Assembly (NCBI RefSeq): GCF_001482405.1
Contig: NZ_LPXO01000001.1
Span: 496,001-560,000 of the forward strand
Source: Pseudoponticoccus marisrubri
Lineage (GTDB): Bacteria > Pseudomonadota > Alphaproteobacteria > Rhodobacterales > Rhodobacteraceae
Direction of reading: 5' to 3'
Length of the DNA stretch: 64,000 nucleotides
A program made the translations under genes and the position numbers. Below the pieces are notes generated by a model. That model worked only from the letters and a program-made list of their open reading frames with translations, did not search any database and was not told the origin of the DNA. This document shows positions 8,388 to 17,984 of this stretch, piece by piece. Every line of letters starts with the position of its first letter. Position 1 is the stretch's first letter.

Positions 8388-9608
8388 GTGCCCAGATCCA
8401 CCCTTTTCGGCCACCTGATGGCCTACGGCGCCTCCGAGCTGGCCACGAAGCTGTCGCGGCTCGGCGTGGTGGTGGCCGTGGCCCGCACGCTGGACCCGGT
8501 CGAGATCGGGCTGGCCGCCGCGGCGCTGGCCGCCGGGGACATGCTGAAATCGCTGACCGAGAACGGCATCGGCCAGCGCCTGATCGCGGCCCCCGCCGAC
8601 CAGCTGGACGCCATGTGCAACCGAGCGCACGGGCTCTTCTGGATCTGGTGCGTCGGGCTCTTCGTGGTGCAGTCGGCGCTGGCCGGCGGTCTGTGGATGG
8701 TGACCGGCAATGCCGCGCTGGCCGCGCTTGTGCTGGTCCTGGCGGGTGAATACCTGTTCATGCCCGGCGGGCTGGTGCAGACCGGGCTGGCGCTGCGCGC
8801 CGGCAAGCTGCGCCGCACCGCCGCGATCGCCGGCGGCCAGGCGGTGATGGCCAACCTGATGTCGGTCGCGCTGGCGCTGGTCTGGCCCTCGGCGCTGGCG
8901 CTGGTGCTGCCGCGCCTGCTGACCGCGCCGTTCTGGCTGATCTCGATGCGCCGCCTGCACCCCTGGCAGCCCGATCCCGCTGCCGGCAAGGCGCCGATCC
9001 GCCCCTTCCTCGCCTTCGGCTGGCCGGTGCTGGGTGTCGAGATCGTCAAGGCCGCGCGGCTGCAGGCCGACAAGCTGATCATCGGCGCGCTGCTGGGCCC
9101 GCAGGTGCTGGGGATGTATTTCATGGCCTTCAATGCCGGGCTCAGCCTTGCCACCTCCTTCTCGACGGCCTTTGCCGCGGTGCTCTTCCCGCATCTGTGC
9201 ACCAGCCCCGACCGTGCCGGCGCGCTGCGCCAGAGCATGACCGTGTCGCTGGGCCTCGTGGCGCCCGCCGTCATCGCGCAGTCGCTGCTGGCGCCCTGGT
9301 ACGTGCCGCTGCTGCTGGGCTCCGAATGGCAGGACCTGAGCGGCGTGGTCAGCATCCTGTGCCTTGCCGCAATCCCCACCATGCTGTGGACCGCCACCGC
9401 CGGCTGGCTGCGCGCCGAGAACCGCCCGGGCCGCGAACTGGCCGGCACCGCCGCCCTGACCACCGTGCTGATGGCCGCCACCGCGCTGGCCGCGCCCTTC
9501 GGGCTCGAGGCGCTGGCCTGGGCCTATCTCGCCACCGCGAGCCTCGCCATGACGCTGCTGTCCTGGCCGGCCCTGCGCACCGCCTGTCTTCCGCTTGCAA
9601 AGGTCTGA
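8388..9608 (+). CDS. Oligosaccharide flippase, Wzx/MATE-like
   Basis: A 406-residue polytopic membrane protein with about ten to twelve hydrophobic segments, resembling the polysaccharide-biosynthesis (PST/Wzx) branch of the MOP flippases. These move lipid-linked repeat units across the inner membrane. Recognisable features are the N-terminal ELATKLSRLGVVVAVARTL, the ENGIGQRLI stretch and the mid-protein KLIIGALLGPQVLGMYFMAF. The start is a GTG preceded by a clear AAGGAGA ribosome-binding site at 8374-8380; the frame continues upstream without other support. It is first in a run of four plus-strand genes with three glycosyltransferases, and is controlled from the operator region at 8273-8290. 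Confidence 0.85.
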   Translation: MPRSTLFGHLMAYGASELATKLSRLGVVVAVARTLDPVEIGLAAAALAAGDMLKSLTENGIGQRLIAAPADQLDAMCNRAHGLFWIWCVGLFVVQSALAGGLWMVTGNAALAALVLVLAGEYLFMPGGLVQTGLALRAGKLRRTAAIAGGQAVMANLMSVALALVWPSALALVLPRLLTAPFWLISMRRLHPWQPDPAAGKAPIRPFLAFGWPVLGVEIVKAARLQADKLIIGALLGPQVLGMYFMAFNAGLSLATSFSTAFAAVLFPHLCTSPDRAGALRQSMTVSLGLVAPAVIAQSLLAPWYVPLLLGSEWQDLSGVVSILCLAAIPTMLWTATAGWLRAENRPGRELAGTAALTTVLMAATALAAPFGLEALAWAYLATASLAMTLLSWPALRTACLPLAKV

Positions 9609-9612
9609 TCCC

Positions 9613-10524
9613 ATGCCGCTTTTCTCCGTGATCCTGCCCGCACACAACGCCGCGCAGACCCTGCCCCAGACCGTTGCCAGCCTGCAGGCCCAGACCTGCA
9701 CCGACTGGGAGGCCATCGTGGTCGAGGACCAGTCCACCGACACGACCTGGCAGGTGGCCTGCGATCTTGCCCGGCCCGAGCCGCGCCTGCGCGTGATGCG
9801 CAACACCGGCAAGGGCCCCAGCGCCGCGCGCAACCTTGGCGCGGCCGAGGCGCGGGGCGAGATCCTGGCCTTCTGCGATGCCGACGACCTGTGGACCTCG
9901 ACCAAGCTGGACGGCACCGCCGCCGCGCTGCAGGGCGCCGACGCGGTGTTCGGCCGGATCGGCTTCTTCGACGGCACCCCGACCCATGTGCGCACGCACT
10001 CCACCGTGCCCGCCGCCCCGGTCACCATCCCCGTGCTGATGGGCGAGAACCCGGTCTGCACCCTGTCCAACCTGTCGCTGCGCAAGCAGGATTTCGACGC
10101 GCTGGAGGGGTTCCGCACCGACATGGTCCATAACGAGGACCTCGAATTCCTGATCCGCCTCGTGGGTCGCGGCCTGATCCTGCAGGGCGTCGATTCGCTG
10201 CACGTGCTCTACCGGCTCTCACCGCTTGGCCTGTCGGCTGACCTGGACGCGATGCAGGCCGGCCGCGCCACGGCGCTGGAGACCGCGCGGCGCTTCGGCT
10301 TCCGCCCCGATCCCCGCTCGGAGGCGGTGCACCTGCGCTATCTCGCCCGCCGCGCGCTGCGGCTGGACCTGCCCGGCACGGCGCTGCGCCTTGCCCTGCG
10401 CGGCCTCGCCCGGGCGCCGCGCGCCTTCCTCTCGCCGCTGCGCCGCGGCGCGCTCGTCTCGGGCGGCGCGCTGGTCGCGCCGATCCTGCCCCGCGCCCTG
10501 CGCCGCAGCCTCTTCTGCCATTAA
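9613..10524 (+). CDS. Family 2 glycosyltransferase
   Basis: Inverting GT-A glycosyltransferase of 303 residues. Residues 1-120 form the nucleotide-sugar-binding half: FSVILPAHNAA at the N-terminus, VVEDQSTD, then CDADDLW holding the metal-binding Asp residues. A later LSLRKQDFD...NEDLEFLIRL stretch supplies the usual ED region. The C-terminal third is basic and may lie on the membrane. It probably adds one sugar to the lipid-linked exopolysaccharide repeat; donor and acceptor cannot be predicted. It starts 4 bp after the flippase stop. An upstream TTG at 9595 is rejected because the family begins directly with the FSVILPA strand. Confidence 0.88.
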   Translation: MPLFSVILPAHNAAQTLPQTVASLQAQTCTDWEAIVVEDQSTDTTWQVACDLARPEPRLRVMRNTGKGPSAARNLGAAEARGEILAFCDADDLWTSTKLDGTAAALQGADAVFGRIGFFDGTPTHVRTHSTVPAAPVTIPVLMGENPVCTLSNLSLRKQDFDALEGFRTDMVHNEDLEFLIRLVGRGLILQGVDSLHVLYRLSPLGLSADLDAMQAGRATALETARRFGFRPDPRSEAVHLRYLARRALRLDLPGTALRLALRGLARAPRAFLSPLRRGALVSGGALVAPILPRALRRSLFCH

Positions 10525-10536
10525 GGACCCGCTGTC

Positions 10537-11523
10537 ATGCCCTTTGCCTCCATCGTCGTCCCCGCCTTCAACGCCGCCGCAACCCTGCCCGCCACGCTGG
10601 CCTCGCTCTCGGCCCAGAGCTATCGCGATCTCGAGATCGTCGTGGTCGATGACGGCTCGACTGACGCGACGCCACGGATCGCCGCCGAGCATGCGACCCG
10701 CGACCCGCGCGTGCGGCTGGTCCAGCAGTACAACCGCGGCCTGGCCGGCGCGCGCAACAGCGGCATTGCCGCCGCGACCGGCGCGGTGGTGGGCTTCTGT
10801 GATGCCGACGATCTCTGGGCGCCGGACAAGCTCGACACCCACGTGGCGCACCTGGCCGCCGCGCCGCTGGTCGGGATCAGCTATTCCGGCTCGGCCCTGA
10901 TCGACATGGAGGGCCGCCGGCTGGGCCACGCCCAGAGCCCGCGCCTAACCGACGTCACCGCGGCGCATGTCTTCAAGCGCAACCCGGTCGGCAACGGCTC
11001 GGCCCCGGTGATCCGCCGCGCCGCGCTGAAGGCGATCGCCTGGCGCCCGGCGGTCGAACGCCGCCGCGACTGGGTCTTCGACGAGACCTTCCGCCAGTCC
11101 GAGGATATCGAGTGCTGGCTGCGCCTGAGCCTGACCACCGACTGGGGCATCGAGGGCGTGCCGGGCCTGCTGACCGAGTATCGCGTGAACACCTCGGGCC
11201 TGTCGGCGCGCACCGATGCGCAGCTCGCCTCGTGGGAGCGCATGGTGACCAAGCTGCGCCCGACCGACCCGGGCTTCTTCGCCCGGCACGAACCTGCCGC
11301 CCGCGCCTACCAGCTGCGCTACCTCGCACGCCGCGCGGTCAGCGCCGGCGATGCCGCCACGGCGCAGGCCTATATCCGCCAGGCGCTGTCGCTGTCCCGC
11401 GCGCCGCTGACCGAAGAGCCGCTGCGCACCGTGACCACGCTGGCCGCGGCCGAGCTGTCGGCGCGACTGGGCGCGGCGCCGATGCGCCTTGCCCTCTCGC
11501 TGAAATCCGCCCTGCGCGGCTGA
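10537..11523 (+). CDS. Family 2 glycosyltransferase
   Basis: A second GT2 enzyme, 328 residues, related to its upstream neighbour (shared ASIVVPAFNAAATLPATL, VVDDGSTD and CDADDLWAPDKL patterns), which suggests local duplication and divergence. The acceptor-side region includes FDETFRQSEDIECWLRL with the catalytic-base-type ED. It lies 12 bp downstream of the previous gene and 26 bp before the next, so it is in the same operon. Likely role: addition of another sugar to the repeat unit on the cytoplasmic face of the inner membrane. Sugar specificity is unknown. Confidence 0.88.
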   Translation: MPFASIVVPAFNAAATLPATLASLSAQSYRDLEIVVVDDGSTDATPRIAAEHATRDPRVRLVQQYNRGLAGARNSGIAAATGAVVGFCDADDLWAPDKLDTHVAHLAAAPLVGISYSGSALIDMEGRRLGHAQSPRLTDVTAAHVFKRNPVGNGSAPVIRRAALKAIAWRPAVERRRDWVFDETFRQSEDIECWLRLSLTTDWGIEGVPGLLTEYRVNTSGLSARTDAQLASWERMVTKLRPTDPGFFARHEPAARAYQLRYLARRAVSAGDAATAQAYIRQALSLSRAPLTEEPLRTVTTLAAAELSARLGAAPMRLALSLKSALRG

Positions 11524-11549
11524 CCCCTCATCCGACCCGGAGCCCGACC

Positions 11550-12539
11550 ATGACCCGCCCCCGCATCCTGCACCTGATCGACGACACCACGCCCGGCGGC
11601 ATCACCCGCGTGCTGGACCACATCCAGAGCTGCCCGCAGATGGCCCGCGACGCGCGCCACGTGGTGCAGGTCGTGTCGCGCAACCGCGCCCTACCCCGGC
11701 TGTCGGCGGACATGATCGTCTCGCACCTGACGATCGGCTGGCGCTTCCTGCCGGCGCTGATCTCGTTCCGCGCGCGCCACGCGACCACGCCGCTGGTGCA
11801 TGTCGAGCACAGCTATACCGAGGGGTTCACCGCGCTGAACGTGCCGTTCCGGCCGCGCTTCTTCACCCTGCTGCGCAGCGCTTATGCGCTCTTCGACACG
11901 GTGGTGGCGGTCAGCCCCACCCAGGCGCGCTGGCTGCGCGACCGCAAGCTGGTGACGCGCTCAAACCTGCGGGTGATCCCGCCCATGGTCGACCTGTCGG
12001 GCTTCCGCGCACTGGCCGCGCCCACCGGGCGGCCGCGCGTGATCGGCGCCATCGGGCGGCTGGACCGGCAGAAAGGATTCGACGCGCTGATCCCCGCCTT
12101 CCGCGCCCTGCCCGACCGCGATGTCGAGCTGCATATCTACGGCACCGGCGCCGAAGAGGCCGCGCTGAAGGAGCTGGCCGGCACGGATCGCCGGATCCGC
12201 TTCATGGGCCATGCTCCCTCGCCCGAGGCCGCGATGGCGGCGGTGGACCTGGTGGCGATGCCCTCGCGCTGGGAAGCCTACGGGCTGGTCGCGCTCGAGG
12301 CCCGCGCCGCCGGGCGCGGCATCGTCGCCGCCGAGGTGGACGGGCTGCAGGACAGCGCCGCCGGCGCGCTGCGCACGGTCAAGGGGCTGAGCCAGGCCGA
12401 CTGGACCGCGGCCCTCGCCGCCGCCCGCACCCTGCCCGCGCCCGAAGACCGCGCCACCGGTGCCGAGACCCGCTTCGCCCGCGCCTGGTCCGACCTCATC
12501 ACGCAGCACTGCGACGCCGCGCAGGCGGCCGCGGCCTGA
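11550..12539 (+). CDS. Family 4 glycosyltransferase
   Basis: Retaining GT-B glycosyltransferase of 329 residues. The N-terminal domain opens with RILHLIDDTTPGGITRVL, the donor-domain strand with VIGAIGRLDRQKGFDALIPAF, and the C-terminal domain contains MPSRWEAYGLVALEARAAG, the EX7E motif that binds the nucleotide sugar. It is the last gene of the flippase-glycosyltransferase run, and with the two GT2 enzymes probably completes the repeat unit. The start is the ATG that gives the canonical N-terminal strand; the frame stays open far upstream inside the previous gene in a different phase. Confidence 0.9.
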   Translation: MTRPRILHLIDDTTPGGITRVLDHIQSCPQMARDARHVVQVVSRNRALPRLSADMIVSHLTIGWRFLPALISFRARHATTPLVHVEHSYTEGFTALNVPFRPRFFTLLRSAYALFDTVVAVSPTQARWLRDRKLVTRSNLRVIPPMVDLSGFRALAAPTGRPRVIGAIGRLDRQKGFDALIPAFRALPDRDVELHIYGTGAEEAALKELAGTDRRIRFMGHAPSPEAAMAAVDLVAMPSRWEAYGLVALEARAAGRGIVAAEVDGLQDSAAGALRTVKGLSQADWTAALAAARTLPAPEDRATGAETRFARAWSDLITQHCDAAQAAAA

Positions 12540-12558
12540 GACAGGTGTTGCGAGCGAC

Positions 12559-13044
12559 TTACCCCGCTTCGCCCCTAGCCTCCGCGATCTTCACCTTGAT
12601 GACATCCGCCATGGGCCGGGTCTGCGAGCCGGCGGTGACGCCGCCCACTGCCACGCGGCGCCCGAGCCGCCACCACAGGCCCGGGCGCCAGGCGCGCGGG
12701 CCCGAGGTCTTCAGAACGATCAGGAACCCGTTGGAGGGTTTCATCGCGAAGGCCCCGCGATCCACCCGGGCGATATCGTCGAGCCGCGCGATGACCGTGC
12801 CGTCGCTGTCGCGCAGGTCGGTCTCGGTCAGGATCAGCGCGTGGCCGGTCACCTCCCACATCAGCTGCGACACCCAGAGCGCCAGCGCGCCGCCCAGGCC
12901 GACGCCCAGGCGGAAAGGCATCGCCATCTCGGGCGTGCCGAGCGCCATGTAGAGCAAGAGCGCCCCCAGCCCGACCAGCGCGCCGACCCCGATCACCCGT
13001 CGCGGCCCGGAGGCCGAAATCCGCATCACTTCCCCGTCGCTCAT
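12559..13044 (-). CDS. Uncharacterised two-helix membrane protein
   Basis: A 161-residue protein without a recognised family. Two adjacent hydrophobic segments (about residues 17-35 and 44-65) form a hairpin in the membrane. They are followed by a soluble C-terminal domain, about 95 residues, rich in short beta-strand patterns (HALILTETDLRDSDGTVIA, FAMKPSNGFLIVLKT) that recalls PH-like domains of bacterial membrane proteins. The start is the Met before SDGEVMRIS; the longer frame to 13140 adds a basic stretch with no support. It is downstream of and in the same direction as pheA, about 200 bp away, and converges with the glycosyltransferase operon. No function is proposed. Confidence 0.7.
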   Translation of the reverse strand: MSDGEVMRISASGPRRVIGVGALVGLGALLLYMALGTPEMAMPFRLGVGLGGALALWVSQLMWEVTGHALILTETDLRDSDGTVIARLDDIARVDRGAFAMKPSNGFLIVLKTSGPRAWRPGLWWRLGRRVAVGGVTAGSQTRPMADVIKVKIAEARGEAG

Positions 13045-13250
13045 CTGCGTCCCCGCTCTGACCTGCGCCCCCATAGCGCCAAGCGCGCCGCGACGAAAGC
13101 CATTGCGCGCAGCAAAGGGGTATCGCGCAACACCCGCCAAACAGCGCCAGCCCGCAGCCGCAGGCCCGAAGGGCCGGAGGCGAGGTACAAAGCGCGCCGC
13201 AGGCGCCCCTTTTGACAGGACCGCCGCGACCGGGCGCGGGTGATGCCCTG

Positions 13251-14087
13251 CTAGTCGCGCCGGGGATCGCGCGGGTAGACGCCCAGCACCTCGAGCGTGT
13301 CGGTGAAATAGTCCAGCTCTTCCAGCGCGCGCTGCACGCCCGGATCGTCGGGATGGCCCTCGATATCGGCGTAGAACTGCGTCGCGGTGAAGGAACCGCC
13401 GACCATGTAGCTTTCCAGCTTGGTCATGTTCACCCCGTTGGTGGCAAAACCGCCCATCGCCTTGTAGAGCGCCGCGGGGATGTTGCGCACCTGGAAGACG
13501 AAGGTGGTCATCATGCCATGGGTGCCGCGCCGGGTCAGGTCGGGCTCGGGCGCCATCAGCAGGAAGCGCGTGGTGTTGTGGGCGTGGTCCTCGATATGGC
13601 GGGCCAGGATGTGCAGCCCGTGGATCTCGGCGGCGAGATCCGAGGCCAGCACGCCCACGTCGCGCTGCCCGGCCTCGGCCAGTTCCGCCGCAGCGCCCGC
13701 GCTGTCGGCCGCCGCCTCGCCGCGGATGCCGTATTTCGCCAGGAAGGCGCGGGCCTGCGGCAGCAGCACCAGGTGCGCGCGCACCACGTCCAGCGCCTCG
13801 ATCTCGACCCCGGGCAGCGCCATCAGGCTGATATGCACCCGCACGAAGGCCTCGTCGACGATGCGCAGCCCGCTTTCGGGCAGCAGGCGGTGGATGTCGG
13901 CCACCCGGCCATAGGTCGAGTTCTCGACCGGCAGCATGGCCAGATCGGCCCGCCCCTCGCGCACCGCCGCGATCACGTCCTCGAAGGTCTTGCAGGGCAA
14001 GGGCTCGGCCTCGGGCCGCGCCTCGACGCAGGCCTGGTGCGAATAGGCGCCCAGTTCCCCCTGGAAGGCAATGCGCTCAACCATCAC
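13251..14087 (-). CDS. pheA: Prephenate dehydratase
   Basis: A monofunctional prephenate dehydratase, 278 residues, converting prephenate to phenylpyruvate in phenylalanine synthesis in the cytoplasm. The N-terminal catalytic domain begins IAFQGELGAYSHQA and includes LPVENSTYGRV and the substrate-binding Thr-Arg-Phe motif in HNTTRFLLM. The C-terminal ACT domain (about 190-270) carries the regulatory KLESYMVGG motif that normally binds phenylalanine, so feedback inhibition is expected. There is no chorismate-mutase domain. A second Met directly follows the first and could be the true start. It is divergent from the cytochrome c gene with a 116-bp shared upstream region. Confidence 0.95.
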   Translation of the reverse strand: MMVERIAFQGELGAYSHQACVEARPEAEPLPCKTFEDVIAAVREGRADLAMLPVENSTYGRVADIHRLLPESGLRIVDEAFVRVHISLMALPGVEIEALDVVRAHLVLLPQARAFLAKYGIRGEAAADSAGAAAELAEAGQRDVGVLASDLAAEIHGLHILARHIEDHAHNTTRFLLMAPEPDLTRRGTHGMMTTFVFQVRNIPAALYKAMGGFATNGVNMTKLESYMVGGSFTATQFYADIEGHPDDPGVQRALEELDYFTDTLEVLGVYPRDPRRD

Positions 14088-14203
14088 TCGTCCCCTGTTC
14101 GGCCCGGCCGTGCGGGCGTTTGGTCGCGGCTTCTATATCTTGCCTGTGCCGAAGGGAAGCTCTAGACCCTCATGCAATCCGAGCTTTCTGAACAGGGCAT
14201 CTC

Positions 14204-14719
14204 ATGTTTGACACGATGACATTCACCAAGGTGGTCGGCGGGGTCTGTGGATCCCTGCTGGTCTTTCTGCTGGGGAAATGGGCCGCGGAAACCATGTATC
14301 ACGGCGGCGGCGGCCACGGCGACGACCATGCCGCGGCCTACGTGATCGAGACCGGTGGCGGGGACGAGCCGCCCGAACCCGTGGAAGAGGTCGACTTCGC
14401 CACGCTGATGGCCGAGGCCGATGCCGGCAAGGGCGAACGCGTCTTCGGCAAGTGCAAGGCCTGCCACAAGCTGGACGGCTCCAACGCCGTGGGCCCCTAT
14501 CTGAACGGTGTCGTGGGCCGCGACATCGGCGCAGTGGACGGGTTCGGCTATTCCGGCAATCTCGAGCAGGTCGGCGACGCCTGGACACCCGAGAACCTGA
14601 ACGCCTTCCTGGAGAACCCGCGCAACGCCGCGCCGGGCACCACGATGAGCTTCAACGGCCTCAGCAGCGCCGTGGACCGGGCCAACGTGATCGCCTACCT
14701 GCAGGGCACCGACAGCTGA
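14204..14719 (+). CDS. cycM: Membrane-anchored class I cytochrome c (CycM/c552 type)
   Basis: A 171-residue c-type cytochrome. An uncleaved N-terminal helix (about residues 10-25) anchors it in the membrane, followed by a His/Gly-rich linker, an acidic hinge and a c2-like domain. The domain has the single haem site CKACH (Cys84, Cys87, His88) and a distal Met ligand in the GTTMSF stretch. By analogy with Paracoccus c552 it carries electrons from the bc1 complex to terminal oxidases at the periplasmic face. It is monocistronic, with a strong terminator 26 bp after the stop. The family assignment is firm; use of the symbol cycM is by similarity. Confidence 0.9.
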   Translation: MFDTMTFTKVVGGVCGSLLVFLLGKWAAETMYHGGGGHGDDHAAAYVIETGGGDEPPEPVEEVDFATLMAEADAGKGERVFGKCKACHKLDGSNAVGPYLNGVVGRDIGAVDGFGYSGNLEQVGDAWTPENLNAFLENPRNAAPGTTMSFNGLSSAVDRANVIAYLQGTDS

Positions 14720-14744
14720 CAGCGGCGAAAATTGTTGAATTCAA

Positions 14745-14773
14745 GGGTCGTCCCCGTCGGGGGCGGCCCTTTT
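14745..14773 (+). terminator. Rho-independent terminator after cycM
   Basis: GGG-TCG-TCCCC pairs with GGGG-CGG-CCC (with G-U pairs) around a short loop, followed by CTTTT. It lies just downstream of the cytochrome gene and insulates it from the yej operon. Confidence 0.8.
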
Positions 14774-14941
14774 GCCATGTGGCGCGCCCGATAGGCCGCT
14801 CTCTGCCGCTTCACGGGGAATTCATGCCTGGCTGACGCCAATCACCGCTTGAATGTGGTCAACCGGAGCACTTAGCTTATTTTCAAGAAAAATAACGTGC
14901 AGCAGGCCTGCCGCCGCAGGGCAGCCCCCAGGGAGTAGCAG

Positions 14942-16882
14942 ATGACGATCCGACCCCACCGCACCGAATCCCGCGCCAGGACAAAGGCGCGCCACCGTCC
15001 CGATCTTCGCCCCTACGCCACCGGCGCGCTGGCGCTCGGCGTGGCGCTGCTGGCCGTGCAGGCCTTTGCGCAGGACGGGGACGAGACGATCATCAAGGCG
15101 CATGGCTATTCCTATTTCGGCAATCTCGACTACCCCGAGGACTACGCCCATTTCGACTTCGTCAACCCGGACGCGCCCAAGGGCGGCGAGTTGGTCCTCT
15201 CGGCCACCGGCACTTTCGACAGCCTGAATCCCTATTCGCGCAAGGGCCGCGCCGGGGCGCTGACCACGCTGCAATACGACCAGCTCTTCGAATCCGTCGA
15301 GGACAGCGTCGGCCAGTATTACTGCATCCTTTGCGAAAGCCTCGAATATCCCGAAAGCCGCGACTGGGTGATCTTCAACCTGCGCCCCGAGGCGACCTTC
15401 TGGGACGGCACCCCCGTCACGGCCGAGGACGTGGTCTATTCGCACCGGCTCTTCATCACGCAGGGCCTGCCCTCCTACGCGCAGGCCGTGGGCGAGATGG
15501 TCACCGGCGCCGAGGCGCTGGACGAGCACCGCGTCAAGTTCACCTTCAACCCCGAGCTGTCCAAGCGCTCGCGGATCGAGACGGTGGGCTCCACCCCGGT
15601 CTTCAAGAAGGCGTGGTTCGAGGAGGATCCCGAGAACCGCCGCCTCGACGAGCCGCGCATGGAGGTGCCACCCGGGTCGGGCCCGTACCGGCTCGACAGC
15701 TATGACGTGAACCGACGCATCGTCTATTCGCGGCGCGACGATTACTGGGGCGAAGACGTGCCCTTCAATGTCGGGCGCAACAATTACGACACGATCCGGC
15801 TGGAATATTTCGCCGACCAGACCGCCTCGTTCGAGGCGTTCAAGGCGGGGGAATACACGTTCAAGGTCGAGACGGACCCCAAGCAATGGGCCTCGGCCTA
15901 TGACTTCCCCAAGGTGCAGGAAGGCGTGATCGTCACTGAGGAAATCCCCGATGGCAGCCCGCCCAACCCGACCGGCTTCGTCTTCAACCTCGGCAAGGAA
16001 CAGCTGCAGGACAAGCGCGTGCGCGAGGCGATCGCGCTGGCCTTCAACTTCGAATGGACCAACGAGTCGCTGCTGTTCGGACTCTACTCGCCGCGCTCCT
16101 CCTTCGTCGAGGGCACCCATGTCGAGGCGACCGACGTGCCCACCGGCGCCGAGCTGGAGTTCCTGCAATCGCTGGGCGACGTGGTCCCCGAAGAGCTGCT
16201 GACCGAGCCGGTGCGCGTCATGCACGCCTCGGATGGCGACCGGCTGGCTGACCGGCGCAACCTGCGCAGCGCCTCGCGCCTTCTGTCCGAGGCCGGCTGG
16301 GAGGTCGGCGATGACGGCATCCGCCGCAACGACGCCGGCGAGACGCTGAGCGTAAACCTGCTGATCCCGTCGAACATCCAGCCCTCGGTCGAGGCGATGC
16401 ACGAGACCTTCGTGCAGAACCTCCAGCAGATCGGCGTCGACGCCACGTTCGAGCGGGTCGACCCGTCGCAATACACGCTGCGCCGCCGCGACCGCGACTA
16501 TGACATCCTGTACTCCACCCGCTACGGCGCCTTCCTGTCCACCGGGGGTGGTCTGACGCAGATGTACGGCTCGCGCGAGGCCGAGTTCAGCCTGTTCAAC
16601 CCCGCCGGGCTGGCCAGCCCGCTGGTGGACGAGATCCTCGAGGCCTCCTTCGTGGCCGACAGCCAGGAAGAGACCGACGTGGCGCTGACCGCGCTGGACC
16701 GCGCGCTGCGGCACGAGTTCTTCGTGATCCCCACCGGCTATATCGCCGATCACTGGGTGGCCTATTTCGACATGTACGAGCACCCCGAGGAGCTGCCCCC
16801 TTACGACCTGGGCTATCTCAGCTTCTGGTGGGTCAACCCCGAGAAAGAGGCCGCGCTGAAGGCGGCCGGCCACCTGGACTGA
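14942..16882 (+). CDS. yejA: Peptide ABC transporter substrate-binding protein YejA
   Basis: Periplasmic solute-binding protein of family 5, 646 residues, typical of YejA. A long basic leader and hydrophobic core give a signal peptide cleaved near AFA|QD (about residue 43). The mature N-terminus has the YejA signature [10 protein letters not shown] and [12 protein letters not shown], and the family-5 body runs to the C-terminus ([23 protein letters not shown] in the middle). Yej systems import oligopeptides and, in enterobacteria, microcin C. It is first of four genes in YejABEF order. A TTGAAT-18 bp-TAGCTT pair at 14849-14878 is a possible promoter, but weak. Confidence 0.92.
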   Translation: MTIRPHRTESRARTKARHRPDLRPYATGALALGVALLAVQAFAQDGDETIIKAHGYSYFGNLDYPEDYAHFDFVNPDAPKGGELVLSATGTFDSLNPYSRKGRAGALTTLQYDQLFESVEDSVGQYYCILCESLEYPESRDWVIFNLRPEATFWDGTPVTAEDVVYSHRLFITQGLPSYAQAVGEMVTGAEALDEHRVKFTFNPELSKRSRIETVGSTPVFKKAWFEEDPENRRLDEPRMEVPPGSGPYRLDSYDVNRRIVYSRRDDYWGEDVPFNVGRNNYDTIRLEYFADQTASFEAFKAGEYTFKVETDPKQWASAYDFPKVQEGVIVTEEIPDGSPPNPTGFVFNLGKEQLQDKRVREAIALAFNFEWTNESLLFGLYSPRSSFVEGTHVEATDVPTGAELEFLQSLGDVVPEELLTEPVRVMHASDGDRLADRRNLRSASRLLSEAGWEVGDDGIRRNDAGETLSVNLLIPSNIQPSVEAMHETFVQNLQQIGVDATFERVDPSQYTLRRRDRDYDILYSTRYGAFLSTGGGLTQMYGSREAEFSLFNPAGLASPLVDEILEASFVADSQEETDVALTALDRALRHEFFVIPTGYIADHWVAYFDMYEHPEELPPYDLGYLSFWWVNPEKEAALKAAGHLD

Positions 16883-16892
16883 CAGGGCGGAC

Positions 16893-17981
16893 ATGGGAGC
16901 GTATATTCTTCGACGGCTGTTGCTGATCATCCCCACCCTTCTGGGGATCATGGTCATCAACTTCGTCCTCGTGCAATTCGTGCCGGGCGGCCCGATCGAA
17001 CAGATCATCGCCCAGATCGAGGGCCAGGGGGACGTGTTCGGCGGCTTTGCCGGCGATGGCGGGCCGCAACTGGACGAGGGCGTGGGGGCCGGCGACAGCG
17101 AGTATGCCGGCGCCCGCGGCCTGCCGCCCGAGTTCATCGAAGAGCTGGAACGCCAGTTCGGCTTCGACAAGCCGCCGCTGGAACGCTTCCTCGACATGAT
17201 GTGGAACTACATGCGGCTCGATTTCGGCGAGAGCTATTTCCGCTCGATCTCGGTCATCGACCTCGTTGCAGAGAAGATGCCGGTCTCGATCAGCCTCGGG
17301 CTGTGGTCGACGCTGATCGCCTACCTGATCTCGATTCCGCTGGGCATCGCCAAGGCGGTGCGCGACGACACCGCCTTCGACACATGGACCTCGGGCGTGA
17401 TCATCGTGGCCTATGCCATCCCGGGCTTCCTCTTCGCCATCCTGCTGCTGGTGCTGTTCGCCGGCGGCTCCTACTACCAGATCTTCCCGATCCGCGGGCT
17501 GGTCTCGGACAACTGGGAGGAACTGGGTTTCTTCGCCAAGATCGGCGACTACTTCTGGCACATCACGCTGCCGGTGGTTGCCTCGACCATCTCGGCCTTT
17601 GCCACGCTGACGCTGCTGACCAAGAACAGCTTTCTCGACGAGATCAAGAAGCAATATGTGATGACCGCCCGCGCCAAGGGCCTGGCCGAGCGCGGCGTGC
17701 TCTATGGCCATGTCTTCCGCAATGCCATGCTGATCGTGATCGCCGGCCTGCCGGGCGTGTTCATCGGCGTGTTCTTCTCGGGCTCGATCATCATCGAGAC
17801 GATCTTCTCGCTCGACGGGCTGGGCCGGCTGGGCTTCGAGGCGGCCGTGGCGCGGGACTACCCGGTGATCTTCGGCACGCTGTTCATCTTCGGCCTGATC
17901 GGGTTGGTGATGAACATCATATCGGACCTGATGTACGTGATGGTCGATCCGCGCATCGACTTCGAAAAGCGGGAGGGCTGA
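16893..17981 (+). CDS. yejB: Peptide ABC transporter permease YejB
   Basis: Inner-membrane permease of 362 residues, binding-protein-dependent transport family. N-terminal helix [26 protein letters not shown], then an extended periplasmic insert (about 45-80) typical of YejB, and a C-terminal six-helix core. The cytoplasmic EAA loop lies around [19 protein letters not shown]. It pairs with the downstream YejE permease. It starts 10 bp after yejA and ends 3 bp before yejE, so the four genes are one operon. Confidence 0.93.
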   Translation: MGAYILRRLLLIIPTLLGIMVINFVLVQFVPGGPIEQIIAQIEGQGDVFGGFAGDGGPQLDEGVGAGDSEYAGARGLPPEFIEELERQFGFDKPPLERFLDMMWNYMRLDFGESYFRSISVIDLVAEKMPVSISLGLWSTLIAYLISIPLGIAKAVRDDTAFDTWTSGVIIVAYAIPGFLFAILLLVLFAGGSYYQIFPIRGLVSDNWEELGFFAKIGDYFWHITLPVVASTISAFATLTLLTKNSFLDEIKKQYVMTARAKGLAERGVLYGHVFRNAMLIVIAGLPGVFIGVFFSGSIIIETIFSLDGLGRLGFEAAVARDYPVIFGTLFIFGLIGLVMNIISDLMYVMVDPRIDFEKREG

Positions 17982-17984
17982 GCC

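Noticed and set aside
8274-10124. 616-codon minus-strand frame opposite the flippase and glycosyltransferase genes
   Set aside because: Composition (Gln/Gly/Arg/His repeats) is typical of reverse-frame reading of GC-rich coding DNA.
14849-14862. TTGAATGTGGTCAA resembling an FNR box upstream of yejA
   Set aside because: Two deviations from TTGAT-N4-ATCAA and it overlaps a possible -35; a peptide importer is not an expected FNR target. Left as a weak promoter note.
14822-17197. 791-codon minus-strand frame opposite yejA and yejB
   Set aside because: Antisense shadow of well-supported transporter genes; no start signal and no recognisable domain.
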